From positions 1 to 64,000 of the forward strand of contig CAMIVE010000005.1 in NCBI GenBank assembly GCA_946401725.1: 64,000 nt of DNA. The letters run 5' to 3'. Below are positions 47,818 through 58,159 of this stretch, piece after piece (position 1 is the first letter of the stretch; every line of letters starts with the position of its first letter). Made by a program: the position numbers and the translations under genes. This DNA comes from an uncultured Bacteroidales bacterium (GTDB lineage: Bacteria; Bacteroidota; Bacteroidia; Bacteroidales; P3). The notes beneath the pieces were generated by a model, which did no database searches, had not been told where the DNA came from, and was given only the letters and a program-made list of their open reading frames with translations.

Positions 47818-49020
47818 TCAGTTTGCGGTGTCGGTTTTTTCGGTTTGATGGGTTTCGACGGCTTGGAGGAGGATGGATTCCAGTTTTTCGCCGGCGGCCT
47901 CCCAAGAGAAATGCTGATGCACGAACTGCATAGCATTATCGGCAAGTGTGTGGCGCAGCGCTTCGTCCTCCAGGAGACGGACAATGGCGTCGGCCAACTC
48001 CTGGGCGTTAGCGCCGAGGAGGATCTGCTGACCGTCGACCGCACCGATGGAGGCATTGGCGAGCGCGGTAGTCACACAAGGGATGCCCATGGCCATCGCC
48101 TCCAGGATTTTGTTCTGAAGACCGGAGCCGATACGCATGGGAGCGACGAGGAGACGCGACTGCGCGTAACAGGGGCGGATGTCGTCGACGGAGCCGGTCA
48201 CCACCACCCTGTCGGAAGCCAACTGACGCACAGCGGCTTTAGGCGTAGCGCCGGCGAGCATGAGACGTGCTTCCGGATGGCGTTGCCAGACGAGCGGCAT
48301 CACCTCCCCGACAAGGAAACGGGAAGCGTCGATATTGGGTTTGTACTGCATGTTGCCGCAAAAGACCAGGTCGTATTTTTTTTCGACCTGCATAGGCTGG
48401 AAGTAGTCGAAATCGACCCCGTTGGGGAGGATATGGATGCGGGAGTCCTTGTGTTGCGGAATCGCCTCACTGTCGGGTTGAGAGATAATGGCCAGCTCGT
48501 CGAAGATCTTGAAAGCGTTGTATTCGGCCGAACGGAGCATCTTGAATTCGAAATGGAGGACGAAGTAAGAAAGACCGTGCCGTTCCCTCATGCGGCGTTC
48601 GACATTCATAGAGAGCGCGTCCTGAAAGTCCATCACCTTAGGATGGTCAGACCACGAGACGTACTTCATGGTGCGAACCATCTGGTTGAACAGCACATCG
48701 GGCTGCACTTCGGCTTCGAACCGGCGGTACTGTTTGCGGGCTTTGGGGGAGAACCAATAACCCATTTGGAGCGACTTGATGCCAAAGAAACAGCGGAGCA
48801 CACGGAAAGCACCCATCAGTCGCGAGAGACGGTAAATACGGATTTCTTTACAGAACTGGCGCATCTGCTGCAGGGATTCGGATGGGACACTGTGATGCGA
48901 GAGGGCAAAGAGATAAACTTCGTGATGTGCAGCGAGGGTGCGTATCTGGTGATAGGCACGCAGTTTGTCCCCTTTTTCAAGGGGATAGGGGAAGCGGGGA
49001 AGGACAACAAGTATTTTCAA
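47818..49020 (-). CDS. Glycosyltransferase, GT4/GT1 type
   Basis: A 400-residue cytoplasmic glycosyltransferase of GT-B fold. It opens MKILVVLPRFPYPLEKGDKL, the donor-independent N-domain. The C-domain has CGNMQYKPNIDASRFLV, VVVTGSVDDIRPCYAQS and GSGLQNKILEAMAMGIPCV, the last containing the conserved Glu that contacts the nucleotide sugar. It resembles the TIGR03087-type sugar transferases used in exopolysaccharide synthesis, but donor and acceptor are unknown. It is not in a polysaccharide cluster; neighbours are hflX and parC. Confidence 0.85.
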   Translation of the reverse strand: MKILVVLPRFPYPLEKGDKLRAYHQIRTLAAHHEVYLFALSHHSVPSESLQQMRQFCKEIRIYRLSRLMGAFRVLRCFFGIKSLQMGYWFSPKARKQYRRFEAEVQPDVLFNQMVRTMKYVSWSDHPKVMDFQDALSMNVERRMRERHGLSYFVLHFEFKMLRSAEYNAFKIFDELAIISQPDSEAIPQHKDSRIHILPNGVDFDYFQPMQVEKKYDLVFCGNMQYKPNIDASRFLVGEVMPLVWQRHPEARLMLAGATPKAAVRQLASDRVVVTGSVDDIRPCYAQSRLLVAPMRIGSGLQNKILEAMAMGIPCVTTALANASIGAVDGQQILLGANAQELADAIVRLLEDEALRHTLADNAMQFVHQHFSWEAAGEKLESILLQAVETHQTEKTDTAN

Positions 49021-49053
49021 GACGGATAGAATTTATGATTGTTGACAAAGTGA

Positions 49054-49073
49054 TTGTTGATAGGTTGATATGG
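49054..49073 (-). repeat. 20-base leader repeat upstream of the glycosyltransferase gene
   Basis: The minus strand reads CCATATCAACCTATCAACAA, identical to the copy at 45678-45697, 33 bases before the ATG. A further GTCAACAA block follows closer to the start. Confidence 0.7.
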
Positions 49074-49074
49074 A

Positions 49075-51669
49075 TTACCAGAGGGTGGTTTGGGTGCCTT
49101 CGGCGAAGCCTTCACGGTCGGGGATCTGAGCATCAGGAGCCGAGGATTGGGGATCGTTTTCCGGTTCTTCGGGTTCAGGTTCAGGTTCGGGAAGGGGGTC
49201 GAGCCAACGGAACTGCTTGACGGGTGATGTGGTGAGCCGCTTGCCCTTGGCCTTGTAGCCCTTGACAGCGATGAAGTCGTAGACATCGATGATTTCCGAC
49301 TCGTTTTTCTTGTTGGCGGATTCATCGTAGACCATCTCGAGACGCGGGAAAGTGTCGACAGAGAAGGTGATCATAGTGTCGCCCGAACCTTCGTCGAGGA
49401 AGGAGAGTTTCTTATCGTATTCATCTATCTGAAAACGTTTCACGTAGTAGCTGCCGTTTTCGGCCGACTGGTAGATAACCGAAACGATGGTACGGGGGTT
49501 GTATTTGGAGACGAGAAGGATATCGTCGTCGTAGTGGTTAGCCAAGTCGAAATTGGTCGTACGGAAGTGACCCGACTGCATAATGGTGAGGATACGGTCC
49601 TTGCCTTTAAACTCACCCAGATAGGTACCCGCCTCGTTGACATTAAGGCGTTTGACATTCTGGTCGAACCAGATCTTGCGGGCACCGAGGGTAGAGATGC
49701 CTTCGTCTTTGAGATTGATGCTACGTACCGCGTTACGTGTCAAGATATTACCCATTGACGAGCGCCCTTTGATGGCGAGGGTGGCGAAATTGAAGTCGAA
49801 ACTTGTTTTCTTGAGCTTCGGTTTGGAGACATGGTGAACGGTCACGGTTTCCGCCTCGCCATTGGGATTGGCTGTGAAATAAAGGATTTTGGAGCCTTTA
49901 GCGCCTTTGGTGAGGACGTATTCGCGGTCGCGGGTGATGCCCAAGACGGAGAAGCGTTTCACGAAGACGAATCCAAAGGCGCCGTCCCTGTAGATCATAT
50001 TATAGACCGTGCGTTCGTCTCCCTTACGGAAAAGGCCGATATATTCGATTTCCTTGCAGTCGGGGTTGCCGACAAAACATTTCTCCTGCACCTTTGTCAC
50101 CATCATGGAACCGTCGCGACGGAAGACAATGACATCGTCCATCTTGGAGCAATCGCACACATATTCCGCCTCTTCGTCGCGCTTCAAGGCATAGCCGGCG
50201 AAGCCGGTAGAGCGGTTGACGTAAAGCTTTTCGTTGGCGACGGCGACGGAGACGGCCTGGATGTCTTCGAAGTCGCGGATTTCGGTGCGGCGCTCACGCC
50301 CTTTACCGTATTTCTCCAATATGTGGCGGAAATAGGCGATGGCGTACTCCGTAAGGTGTTCGAGATGGTTTTTGGTCTCGTCGATATTCATCTCGATGGT
50401 GGCGATTTCCTCGTCCGCCTTCTTGATGTCGAACTTGGAGATTTTGCGTACCGGTTTCTCGCAGAGACGCAGCACGTCGTCACGCGTTATCTCTTTCTTG
50501 AAATGCTTGCGATAAGGGTCGAAAGCACGCTCGATGGCCGTCACCTGGGCGTCCCAGGTAGCCTGGTCTTTCTCCAATTGCTTGTAGATGCGTTTTTCGA
50601 AGAAAATCTTCTCGAGCGACACCCAGTGCCATTTGTCCTCGAGTTCCGCCAGTTGGATTTCCAATTCCTGCCGCAGGAGATCTTTGGTGCGGAAGGTGGA
50701 ATGGCGCAAGATTTCCGAGGCCGTCATGAAAACCGGCTTGTTGTCGACGATGACGCAGGTTTGGGGCGAGAAGCTGATTTGGCAGCTGGTGAAAGCATAG
50801 AGGGCGTCGATCATCTGGTCGGGCGACACCCCTTGCGGCAGGTAAACGACAATTTCGACCTGAGCGGCTGTATTGTCGTCGATTTTCTTGATTTTGATTT
50901 TCCCTTTCTCGTTGGCTTTCAGAATACTGTCGATAAGCACATCGGTTGTCACAGTATACGGCAGCTCCGTGATAACCAAAGCCTTGCGTTTCTCATCATA
51001 ATGCATCTTGGCGCGGATGCGTAAGCGTCCCCCGAGAGCGGCGTCGTTGTATTTTGAGACATCGATGAGTCCCCCCGTGGGGAAGTCGGGATAGATTTCA
51101 AAGGGGACATTCTGTAGAATCTTGATGGACGATTCCAACAGTTCGCAGAAATTATAGGGCAGGATGACCGATGTCAGCGTGACAGCGATACCTTTGGTAC
51201 CCTGAGCCAGAAGAAGCGGGAATTTGACCGGCAGTGTCACCGGTTCCTGTTTGCGTCCGTCATAAGAGGGTTTCCACTGGGTGGTTTTCTTATTAAAAAT
51301 CACCTCATTGGCGAATTTAGAGAGGCGTGCCTCGATGTAACGGGCGGCAGCGGCATCGTCGCCGGTGAGGATATTGCCCCAGTTACCCTGACAATCGACC
51401 AGCAGGTCTTTCTGACCCATGTTGACCAGTGCATCCTTGATGGAAGCATCGCCATGGGGGTGGTATTGCATGGTGTTGCCGACGATATTGGCCACTTTGG
51501 TGTAGCGTCCGTCGTCGGTTTCCTTCATGGCATGGAGGATACGACGCTGGACAGGCTTGAGGCCGTCGTCGATATCGGGGACACTGCGGTCAAGGATGAC
51601 ATCCGAGGCGTAATCGACCCAGTAGTCCTTGAACATATCGTTGAGGGAGATGATTTCGTTATTGTCCAT
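49075..51669 (-). CDS. parC: DNA topoisomerase IV subunit A
   Basis: An 864-residue type IIA topoisomerase subunit, cutting DNA to decatenate chromosomes. The catalytic Tyr111 is in AAAARYIEARLSKFA. The breakage domain starts SLNDMFKDYWVDYASDVILD, with HPHGDASIKDALV. The C-terminal domain shows degenerate beta-pinwheel blades and no clear gyrA box, so it is topoisomerase IV rather than gyrase. It overlaps the end of folC by 11 bases. parE is not in the window. A proline/glutamate-rich tail (DPLPEPEPEPEEPEN) precedes the C-terminus. Confidence 0.93.
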   Translation of the reverse strand: MDNNEIISLNDMFKDYWVDYASDVILDRSVPDIDDGLKPVQRRILHAMKETDDGRYTKVANIVGNTMQYHPHGDASIKDALVNMGQKDLLVDCQGNWGNILTGDDAAAARYIEARLSKFANEVIFNKKTTQWKPSYDGRKQEPVTLPVKFPLLLAQGTKGIAVTLTSVILPYNFCELLESSIKILQNVPFEIYPDFPTGGLIDVSKYNDAALGGRLRIRAKMHYDEKRKALVITELPYTVTTDVLIDSILKANEKGKIKIKKIDDNTAAQVEIVVYLPQGVSPDQMIDALYAFTSCQISFSPQTCVIVDNKPVFMTASEILRHSTFRTKDLLRQELEIQLAELEDKWHWVSLEKIFFEKRIYKQLEKDQATWDAQVTAIERAFDPYRKHFKKEITRDDVLRLCEKPVRKISKFDIKKADEEIATIEMNIDETKNHLEHLTEYAIAYFRHILEKYGKGRERRTEIRDFEDIQAVSVAVANEKLYVNRSTGFAGYALKRDEEAEYVCDCSKMDDVIVFRRDGSMMVTKVQEKCFVGNPDCKEIEYIGLFRKGDERTVYNMIYRDGAFGFVFVKRFSVLGITRDREYVLTKGAKGSKILYFTANPNGEAETVTVHHVSKPKLKKTSFDFNFATLAIKGRSSMGNILTRNAVRSINLKDEGISTLGARKIWFDQNVKRLNVNEAGTYLGEFKGKDRILTIMQSGHFRTTNFDLANHYDDDILLVSKYNPRTIVSVIYQSAENGSYYVKRFQIDEYDKKLSFLDEGSGDTMITFSVDTFPRLEMVYDESANKKNESEIIDVYDFIAVKGYKAKGKRLTTSPVKQFRWLDPLPEPEPEPEEPENDPQSSAPDAQIPDREGFAEGTQTTLW

Positions 51670-53023
51670 TGCTGTTCCTTTCGATTTTTTTTCTCATGGC
51701 TCTCGGCAAGAGCAACTCTTTGACGTTGACATTAGCGAGGAGGTCGGCGACAAGGAAGATGCTTCCTGTGACGATGACGAGATCTCTGGCGCCGGCATGA
51801 CGGCAGACCGCCTCAAGCGCCGACCGCACATCAGGATAGGCCTCACCCTGACGGGAGACCGTCGACGCCGTTTCAGCGAGTATCTTTTCATCCAGACCCC
51901 GTTCGACAGAAGGTCGGGTATAGTAATAGATGGCTTTTTCAGGAAGAAGGCGCAAAATGTGACTGTAGTCTTTGTCGTTGACGCAGCCGTAGACTATATG
52001 GAGCCGGCGGAACTTCATCGTGGTCAGTTTGTCGACCAACTGAACGATGCCATCGACATTATGGGCTGTTTCACAGAAAATGCGGGGTCGGACAGCCAGT
52101 TGTTCCCAACGGCCGCGGAGTCCCGTGTCGTCGACCACATGTGCCACCCCGTTACGGAATGCTTTGGTGGAGATGGTGTAGCCCAGCGACAACAATGCCT
52201 GCCAGGCGGCACAGACCGTTGCAAGATTCTTGCGTTGATACACTCCGCCGAGCTGCATGCGGATTGACTTCAAGAAAGACTTGTCTCCGCGGCAAATATC
52301 CACAAGTTCCATGACATCCGCCTCATCCCGATCGATTATCTGGTACTGTTGGTCGGCGAAGACGATGGTCGACTGACACCGCTTGGCGGCCTCTTTGAAC
52401 ACCGGTGCAGTCTCGGGATGAGTCTCACCGATAACAACCGGCACATGCGGCTTGATAATACCTGCTTTCTCAGCTGCAATAGCTGCCAACGTATTGCCCA
52501 GAAACTGGGTATGGTCCAGACCTATATTGGTGATGATGCTCAAATCTGGACTGACCACATTGGTGGAATCAAGCCTTCCTCCCATACCCACTTCCACCAC
52601 AGCCACATCGACCTGTTTGGCACGGAAGTAGTCGAATGCCAGACCCACCGTCATTTCAAAAAACGACAATTGCCGCTGCTCGAAAAACTGACGGTGTTTT
52701 TCGACAAAGGCAATCACATATTGTCGCGAGACCATGTGTCCGTTGATGCGGACACGCTCACGGAAATCAACCAGATGGGGGGAAGTATAGAGACCCACTT
52801 TATAGCCAGCGCGATGGAGGATGGCAGCAAGCATGTGCGACACCGAACCTTTGCCGTTGGTGCCGGCCACATGGATCACCTTGAATGCCCGTTCAGGATG
52901 ATCCAGATGCTCCATCATGCAGAGCGTGTTGTCGAGATTGGCTTTATAGGCGGCAGCGCCGACCCGATGATAGGCCGGCAGTGCATGGAAGAGGTATTCG
53001 AGGGTTTGTTTGTATGTTGACAA
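51659..53023 (-). CDS. folC: Bifunctional folylpolyglutamate/dihydrofolate synthase
   Basis: This Mur-ligase-fold enzyme adds glutamate to dihydropteroate and folates using ATP. I chose TTG 53023, which gives 454 residues starting STYKQTLEYLFHALPAYHR, the family N-terminus; the frame can be extended to another TTG at 53074, but that only adds a poor leader. The P-loop GTNGKGSVSHML is near residue 55. Conserved VEVGMGGRLDSTNVV and NIGLDHTQFLGNTL follow, then KAGIIKPHVPVVIGE. It overlaps parC by 11 bases at its 3-prime end. Confidence 0.9.
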   Translation of the reverse strand: MSTYKQTLEYLFHALPAYHRVGAAAYKANLDNTLCMMEHLDHPERAFKVIHVAGTNGKGSVSHMLAAILHRAGYKVGLYTSPHLVDFRERVRINGHMVSRQYVIAFVEKHRQFFEQRQLSFFEMTVGLAFDYFRAKQVDVAVVEVGMGGRLDSTNVVSPDLSIITNIGLDHTQFLGNTLAAIAAEKAGIIKPHVPVVIGETHPETAPVFKEAAKRCQSTIVFADQQYQIIDRDEADVMELVDICRGDKSFLKSIRMQLGGVYQRKNLATVCAAWQALLSLGYTISTKAFRNGVAHVVDDTGLRGRWEQLAVRPRIFCETAHNVDGIVQLVDKLTTMKFRRLHIVYGCVNDKDYSHILRLLPEKAIYYYTRPSVERGLDEKILAETASTVSRQGEAYPDVRSALEAVCRHAGARDLVIVTGSIFLVADLLANVNVKELLLPRAMRKKIERNSNGQ

Positions 53024-53074
53024 GGGTATGCGTTTTGAAAAAAAGAGAATTGGTTTTCGGACGAAGCGTAGCAA

Positions 53075-54940
53075 CTACCGTTTCTTTGCAGGTGTGCAGG
53101 TGAGACCCAGCATCAGGTTGAAACGCTGGGCGGGATAGTTGGCCCAGAGGAAGTAGCGCTGAAAGGTGACATTGTCAATTTTGGCGAAGAAGGAGAGGTT
53201 CGTGAAGAAGGCGTTATTCTTGATGAACTTCTTTTCTTTGTCAAACTTGTATTCGACACCGAGGTCGATACCGAAACGGGCAGGTAGCTGTCCTGTAACG
53301 GTGAAGGCATTCGTGGCGGTATTGTAGTTGTAGTAGGCATCGACTTTGGTAAAGAAGAGCGTTTTCATCTCAAAGAACCACGAATTCATGTAGTTGATAC
53401 GCGTGTCGAGATGGGCGACGAAATCCGGAGTTTGGAACAGCGGAATCTCGTAACCCTTGTTATAGTACAGGAAGTAGTCGGCTCCCAGCGAGAGGGTGAT
53501 CATCTCGTCATTGACAAAGGTAAAATCGGCACCCAAGACGAGATTGTCGACATCAAGGAAATAGGGCGTCATCATGTTACCCAGATTGGAGGTCGGATCC
53601 GTCATGAAGAACATGCGGTTACGATAGAAATGGTTGTCGGCAGTAACATTCAGTATCAGTTTTTTAGAGAAGTTGATCCGCAGATGGGCATACAGATTGT
53701 TGTCCACCGTGGCGCGGGTGGGTCCCAATTCAATGTACGGATTGAAGAGACGTATGGTGTTCCAGTCATTGACCAAATATCCGCCCTGGAAGCCCATCGT
53801 CAAACTCATCGAATTGTTCATGAACGATTTGGAGACCGAGATATCGGGAAAGAGATTGTGCGAAGTGCTGCTCGTGTCGTCGTATCCGTTAAAGCCGAAA
53901 GCCAAACCGGCATGAATCTTGAAATCCTTGAAAAGGAAGTCGACATACGGATTGATGTTGAAGAGATGGCGTCCTGCAATCACTTTATCGCCCGTGATAT
54001 CGGACAGCAGGCGCTGCCTGTACCCTTCCCATCCTGCATGGAGATAGGCGATTGCCTTGTACTGGCGAAACATGGGAAAACCGTAGTGGACCGTACCATC
54101 AAGCAACATGGAGAGCTGCGTGCAGTCGTAGTTGCTCCACATATCGGCCAGCGACATATCGGCCTCGTAACCGAAACGATTCACGTCGGTATGGAGACTT
54201 TTTGCACCCAGATTGAGCGCCAGATTGTTGTATGCAAGTGCATAGTCGGAGTACGCTATGTCGTCGTGGGTCTGCCCCAACACCGCAAACAACGTGGAGT
54301 CGGAAAAGCCGTAAGCCCGTCCATAGTGGCGATCGAAAGCCAAGTCGATGGAAAAAAGATTCTGCGCCATTACCCATTTGTAGAAAGCGTCCACCTGATA
54401 ATCCGACTGGCGGTCACGTCCGTAGTAGTCGGGGGACGGTGTAGTTTTATCTTTCTTTCCGAAAGTGGTGACATCCGTCTCGTGGAAAAAGCGCACACCG
54501 AAGGACTTGACACTGTCGCGCGTAGACATGAAGCAGTAGTCTATCATCGGGTTGAAATCGGCGAAACCAGCAAAATCATGTCCCAGTCCCAACCGCAGAT
54601 AGTGATGGTATAATACCGTCCTGGGAGGTGATATACGCGTAGCACGGGGCCCCGAAACGGCATATATCGAATTGATGCGCCGCGGGGTGATGCTATAATT
54701 GAATTTCGGCTGGAGTTCCTGCGCGGTATTGTCATTGGTAGCAGGAGCCACATTGACTTTCTCTGTCACACCATCCAGAACCGGATTGTAGTCGCCGACA
54801 ACAATCACCGACTCATGGTATACCGACTGGGTGGTGTCCGTCTGACCGAACATATTGCCGCCACAGAACAACAAAAGTGCCAAAGGGAGCTGAAGTCTGA
54901 CAGCTGTTATACTTTTGCGATATCTATCTGAAACTTTCAT
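53075..54940 (-). CDS. Outer-membrane barrel protein, partner of TPR protein
   Basis: A 621-residue outer-membrane protein with a signal peptide (MKVSDRYRKSITAVRLQL, hydrophobic to GNMFGQ). The mature start has VYHESVIVVGDYNPVLDG, a plug-free linker, then many barrel strands (LRLGLGHDFAGFADFNP, FNINPYVDFLFKDFKIHAGL). It lacks a TonB plug domain. I chose ATG 54940 over 54952 because it starts with a basic residue pattern. It lies 48 bases after the TPR gene on the same strand, and the pair is likely one unit. Function not known. Confidence 0.75.
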   Translation of the reverse strand: MKVSDRYRKSITAVRLQLPLALLLFCGGNMFGQTDTTQSVYHESVIVVGDYNPVLDGVTEKVNVAPATNDNTAQELQPKFNYSITPRRINSIYAVSGPRATRISPPRTVLYHHYLRLGLGHDFAGFADFNPMIDYCFMSTRDSVKSFGVRFFHETDVTTFGKKDKTTPSPDYYGRDRQSDYQVDAFYKWVMAQNLFSIDLAFDRHYGRAYGFSDSTLFAVLGQTHDDIAYSDYALAYNNLALNLGAKSLHTDVNRFGYEADMSLADMWSNYDCTQLSMLLDGTVHYGFPMFRQYKAIAYLHAGWEGYRQRLLSDITGDKVIAGRHLFNINPYVDFLFKDFKIHAGLAFGFNGYDDTSSTSHNLFPDISVSKSFMNNSMSLTMGFQGGYLVNDWNTIRLFNPYIELGPTRATVDNNLYAHLRINFSKKLILNVTADNHFYRNRMFFMTDPTSNLGNMMTPYFLDVDNLVLGADFTFVNDEMITLSLGADYFLYYNKGYEIPLFQTPDFVAHLDTRINYMNSWFFEMKTLFFTKVDAYYNYNTATNAFTVTGQLPARFGIDLGVEYKFDKEKKFIKNNAFFTNLSFFAKIDNVTFQRYFLWANYPAQRFNLMLGLTCTPAKKR

Positions 54941-54988
54941 AATCAAGATCATTTACAAATTAACACATGCATCTGTTTCTCATCCGGC

Positions 54989-57900
54989 TCATTCTTCATC
55001 GATGTCAATCACCATATCCTCGACCTTTTGACCGTCCGACGAGGCATCGGTCGACGATTGCGACTGCAGCGAGCGGAGCTGCTGACGAGCCTCCATGACC
55101 ACTTCCTCGTCGGCATCGGTGACCACCTCATAGTTGTCGATAATGCTCTGAAGAGTCTGTTGGGCTTGCACATCGTTACCCCGCTTGTGGAAAATATCGG
55201 CCCAGAGAACAAATGTCTTCGCCAGCCAGTAGTCACTGCCCGGATTATTGACCACCTCCTCTATGATACGCTCGGCATCATCGAGGCGATCCTGATGGCA
55301 GCGGATATAGGCGCGCCGGTAGGCTGCCTCACCCATATAGTCGCCGTTGGCCGACCGTAACAGGGGCTCATAGGCTATAAAGGCCGATTCGAATGCGTCG
55401 GCGTAGAAGCGGCTGCGGGCCAGCATCAGTCTTGCCTCATCACGCTGCTCGTCGGTAGCCTTGGGCTCTTGCAGCAGTTGTTCGGCACTGATACGCAGAT
55501 TGGCACTGTCAGACAGCGCATTCCAGCAGCGAACAATTCCCATCCGTGCATCCAGACGGACACCGTCGGTTGAAGCCACAGCCACTAGCGGCACATAGTA
55601 TTCAAGAGCCTTGCGGTAATTGTGACGGCGGTAATAGGTCGCTGCAACCTGCTGAAGGGAGCCTTCGGTATAGGGGTTGTTACCCCGTTCGGCCACCCAC
55701 TCGTAATGCGTCAGCGCTTTGTCCCGCTGTTCGGTACGAGTCAATGCATCTGCCAGATAATAATGTGCTTTGAGGATGAAAAGTCCGTGGGGGAATTTCT
55801 GTATGTAATTCGAGAAACCGGCAATGGCATTTTCATAATTACCAGCGAAATAGCGATTTTCGGCAGCCAGATACAGCGTCGAATCCTGCTCCACTGCCGA
55901 TACGGTTCCTTTGGTGGTGCGGCTGACGTAAGTGAAATACTCTTCCGCACGGTCCTGCTCCACATAGATATTCTTGATGGTCATCAGCGCATCACGTGCC
56001 TCGTCGGTGCCAGGATAGCGGGTCATCAGCTGGTCGAAGGTCTCCAGCGCCTTGTCGTTCTGCTCCGTATTGTAATAAATCAGGCCCAGATTGAGTAACG
56101 CGCTTGGAACAAAACTGCTCTGCGAATACTTCTTGATGAAATTGTTGTAGTAAAGCGACGCCATCTCGTTGTTGTCGCAAATCAAATAGGTATTGGCAAT
56201 CTCGTACATCGCCTTGGATGAAAGCGGCGAATTGCCGAATTTTTCGAAGATATAGTTCAGGCAGTTCAGCTTTTCGACATTCTTGCCCTGTGCACCCAGC
56301 GACAAGGCTTTCTGGTACATGGCATAGTCAGCGTCTTGCCCTTTGGCATTGATTACCTTGTCATAGTATCCAATTGCCCCGTTGAAATTCTTACGCACAT
56401 AAAGGCAGTCGCCCATGCGATTGTAGGCATCGAGCACCTGACGATGCTCGCCCGTACTGGCGCTGAGCTTCAGGAACTCGCCGAATTTCTCCTCGGCATC
56501 GCTATAGCGTTTGCGACGCATATAGACATAGCCTGCGGTGTAAAGCGCCTGCGGGTAATAGACGGATTCTTTGCGCGAACTGGCAGTGAAGAAACGGTCC
56601 AGCAATTTCTGTGCTCTGCCATAGTTGGCCAGTCGGTACTGGCATTCGGCTGCGAGGTAGAGCGCATCGGTGGTGACGGAAGGCGTTGCATTGATGACCA
56701 CCGCCGTGTCGAAGCAGACCGCTGCCTGCTGCAAGTTACGCTCGTTGAAGAGGTCGATACCCCTGTTGACCAGGATACGCTGATAGGCCTGCCGCATCGT
56801 AGCGTCTTTCAACAACTCCTTTTTGTTTTTTTCGATCAGTGAAAGCGCCTCTTTGTAATTGCGTGTGGTACAATAAATCGATGTCAGCAGCTGCTGGATT
56901 TCCGCTTTGTGCTGGGGGGTAGGTTTACAGTGCTGCAGGTAATTATCCAACGAACGTATCGATTCGTTATAGGCATTGGGATTCAGCTCACAATTGAGTT
57001 TGGCATAGTTGAACGCCGCCTCCTCCCTGATCTCGGGGTTGTAGTTCATATCGGCAGCGCTCTTGAAGCAAGTCCTTGCATCTCCCTTGCGGCCACACTT
57101 GACGTAAGTGTCACCCAGAATGAGAAGGGCATTCTGCGCGACTGTATCGTCCGCACCCACAAAAGAAGAAAGGTATGTCGCAGCGGAATCGTACTGACCC
57201 AGCATATAGTAACAATACCCCACCGGATAATTCCACGACGGATCGAACGCTTTATTCTTGCGGCGCGCCTCTTCATTGGCTTCGCTGTAGTATTTTATCG
57301 CCCGTTCATATTCACCCTCTCCACGATTGAAATAGATATCACCCACCATTCGCAACACCTCGTCACGCAACATTAGATCAGGATTCTTAAGCAATTCAGG
57401 CGCATCACGCAACACCTCGTCATATTTCCCTTGATGGAACTTGGTATACAACAGATACATCGCCACATTCTCCTTCAATTGTCTAATAGACTTTGCCTCT
57501 TCAGAGTTCTTGATTTTTTTATTCTTCAAATTCTTTTCAAGCTTCTCGATAAGGCTCTTGGTCCTCTTGAATTCGCTCTCTGCCGATGCGTCTTGTCCAT
57601 TGCTGTACAACACCGCACCCAGATAGTAGGAGGCACGCCACTCATACTGAGATTTCCCGTTCGCGACTCGGGTAAAATAAGGTTTTGATTTTTCCTTCTC
57701 ACCCAGATGGAAATAGCAGTAGCCCATCTTGTAGTCGTAGCCGCTCTTATGACCATATTCAATCTCGGAAGGCTCTACTGTCAGATACGTTCTCAAGGCC
57801 TCCCCGAAATTATTCTTGTCAAAATAGACATTACCCAAAAAATAGCGGGCCATGTTCATGTGTCCGTTTTCCGGATAGAGCCTCATAAACTCCATCAGAC

Positions 57901-58159
57901 GGTATTCGGCATCTCCGTTCCGAAGCCGTTCAGAACAGACTGCCGAATAATAACAAGCATCAGCCACCTTGTCGCTATTGGCATCAGCTTGCTGGACATA
58001 TTGGTCAAATAGATGTTGGGATACAGCGTATTTCTCTTTCAGAAACAGGTCGTAAGCTTCATCGAACCGGTCCACTGTCGATTGTGAGGAAAGCCCCCCT
58101 TGCGCCATGGACAACACACTCAGACCCACGCCGAGGATAAATAAGAAGATGCGCTTCAT
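54989..58159 (-). CDS. Large exported tetratricopeptide repeat protein
   Basis: A 1056-residue protein with a signal peptide (MKRIFLFILGVGLSVLSMAQ) followed by about 20-25 TPR-type helical repeats across its length, e.g. VSQHLFDQYVQQADANSD, YDEVLRDAPELLKNPD, YAMYQKALSLGAQGKN and ALETFDQLMTRYPGTDEA. The C-terminus is acidic (VEDMVIDIDEE). It is probably periplasmic and acts as an assembly scaffold together with the barrel protein encoded next. No catalytic motif is seen. It is the first gene of the minus-strand run leading through folC and parC. Confidence 0.88.
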   Translation of the reverse strand: MKRIFLFILGVGLSVLSMAQGGLSSQSTVDRFDEAYDLFLKEKYAVSQHLFDQYVQQADANSDKVADACYYSAVCSERLRNGDAEYRLMEFMRLYPENGHMNMARYFLGNVYFDKNNFGEALRTYLTVEPSEIEYGHKSGYDYKMGYCYFHLGEKEKSKPYFTRVANGKSQYEWRASYYLGAVLYSNGQDASAESEFKRTKSLIEKLEKNLKNKKIKNSEEAKSIRQLKENVAMYLLYTKFHQGKYDEVLRDAPELLKNPDLMLRDEVLRMVGDIYFNRGEGEYERAIKYYSEANEEARRKNKAFDPSWNYPVGYCYYMLGQYDSAATYLSSFVGADDTVAQNALLILGDTYVKCGRKGDARTCFKSAADMNYNPEIREEAAFNYAKLNCELNPNAYNESIRSLDNYLQHCKPTPQHKAEIQQLLTSIYCTTRNYKEALSLIEKNKKELLKDATMRQAYQRILVNRGIDLFNERNLQQAAVCFDTAVVINATPSVTTDALYLAAECQYRLANYGRAQKLLDRFFTASSRKESVYYPQALYTAGYVYMRRKRYSDAEEKFGEFLKLSASTGEHRQVLDAYNRMGDCLYVRKNFNGAIGYYDKVINAKGQDADYAMYQKALSLGAQGKNVEKLNCLNYIFEKFGNSPLSSKAMYEIANTYLICDNNEMASLYYNNFIKKYSQSSFVPSALLNLGLIYYNTEQNDKALETFDQLMTRYPGTDEARDALMTIKNIYVEQDRAEEYFTYVSRTTKGTVSAVEQDSTLYLAAENRYFAGNYENAIAGFSNYIQKFPHGLFILKAHYYLADALTRTEQRDKALTHYEWVAERGNNPYTEGSLQQVAATYYRRHNYRKALEYYVPLVAVASTDGVRLDARMGIVRCWNALSDSANLRISAEQLLQEPKATDEQRDEARLMLARSRFYADAFESAFIAYEPLLRSANGDYMGEAAYRRAYIRCHQDRLDDAERIIEEVVNNPGSDYWLAKTFVLWADIFHKRGNDVQAQQTLQSIIDNYEVVTDADEEVVMEARQQLRSLQSQSSTDASSDGQKVEDMVIDIDEE

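Noticed and set aside
49075..51669. Gyrase subunit A instead of ParC
   Set aside because: The C-terminal domain lacks a clear gyrA box and the overall layout fits topoisomerase IV; the distinction rests on sequence features only.
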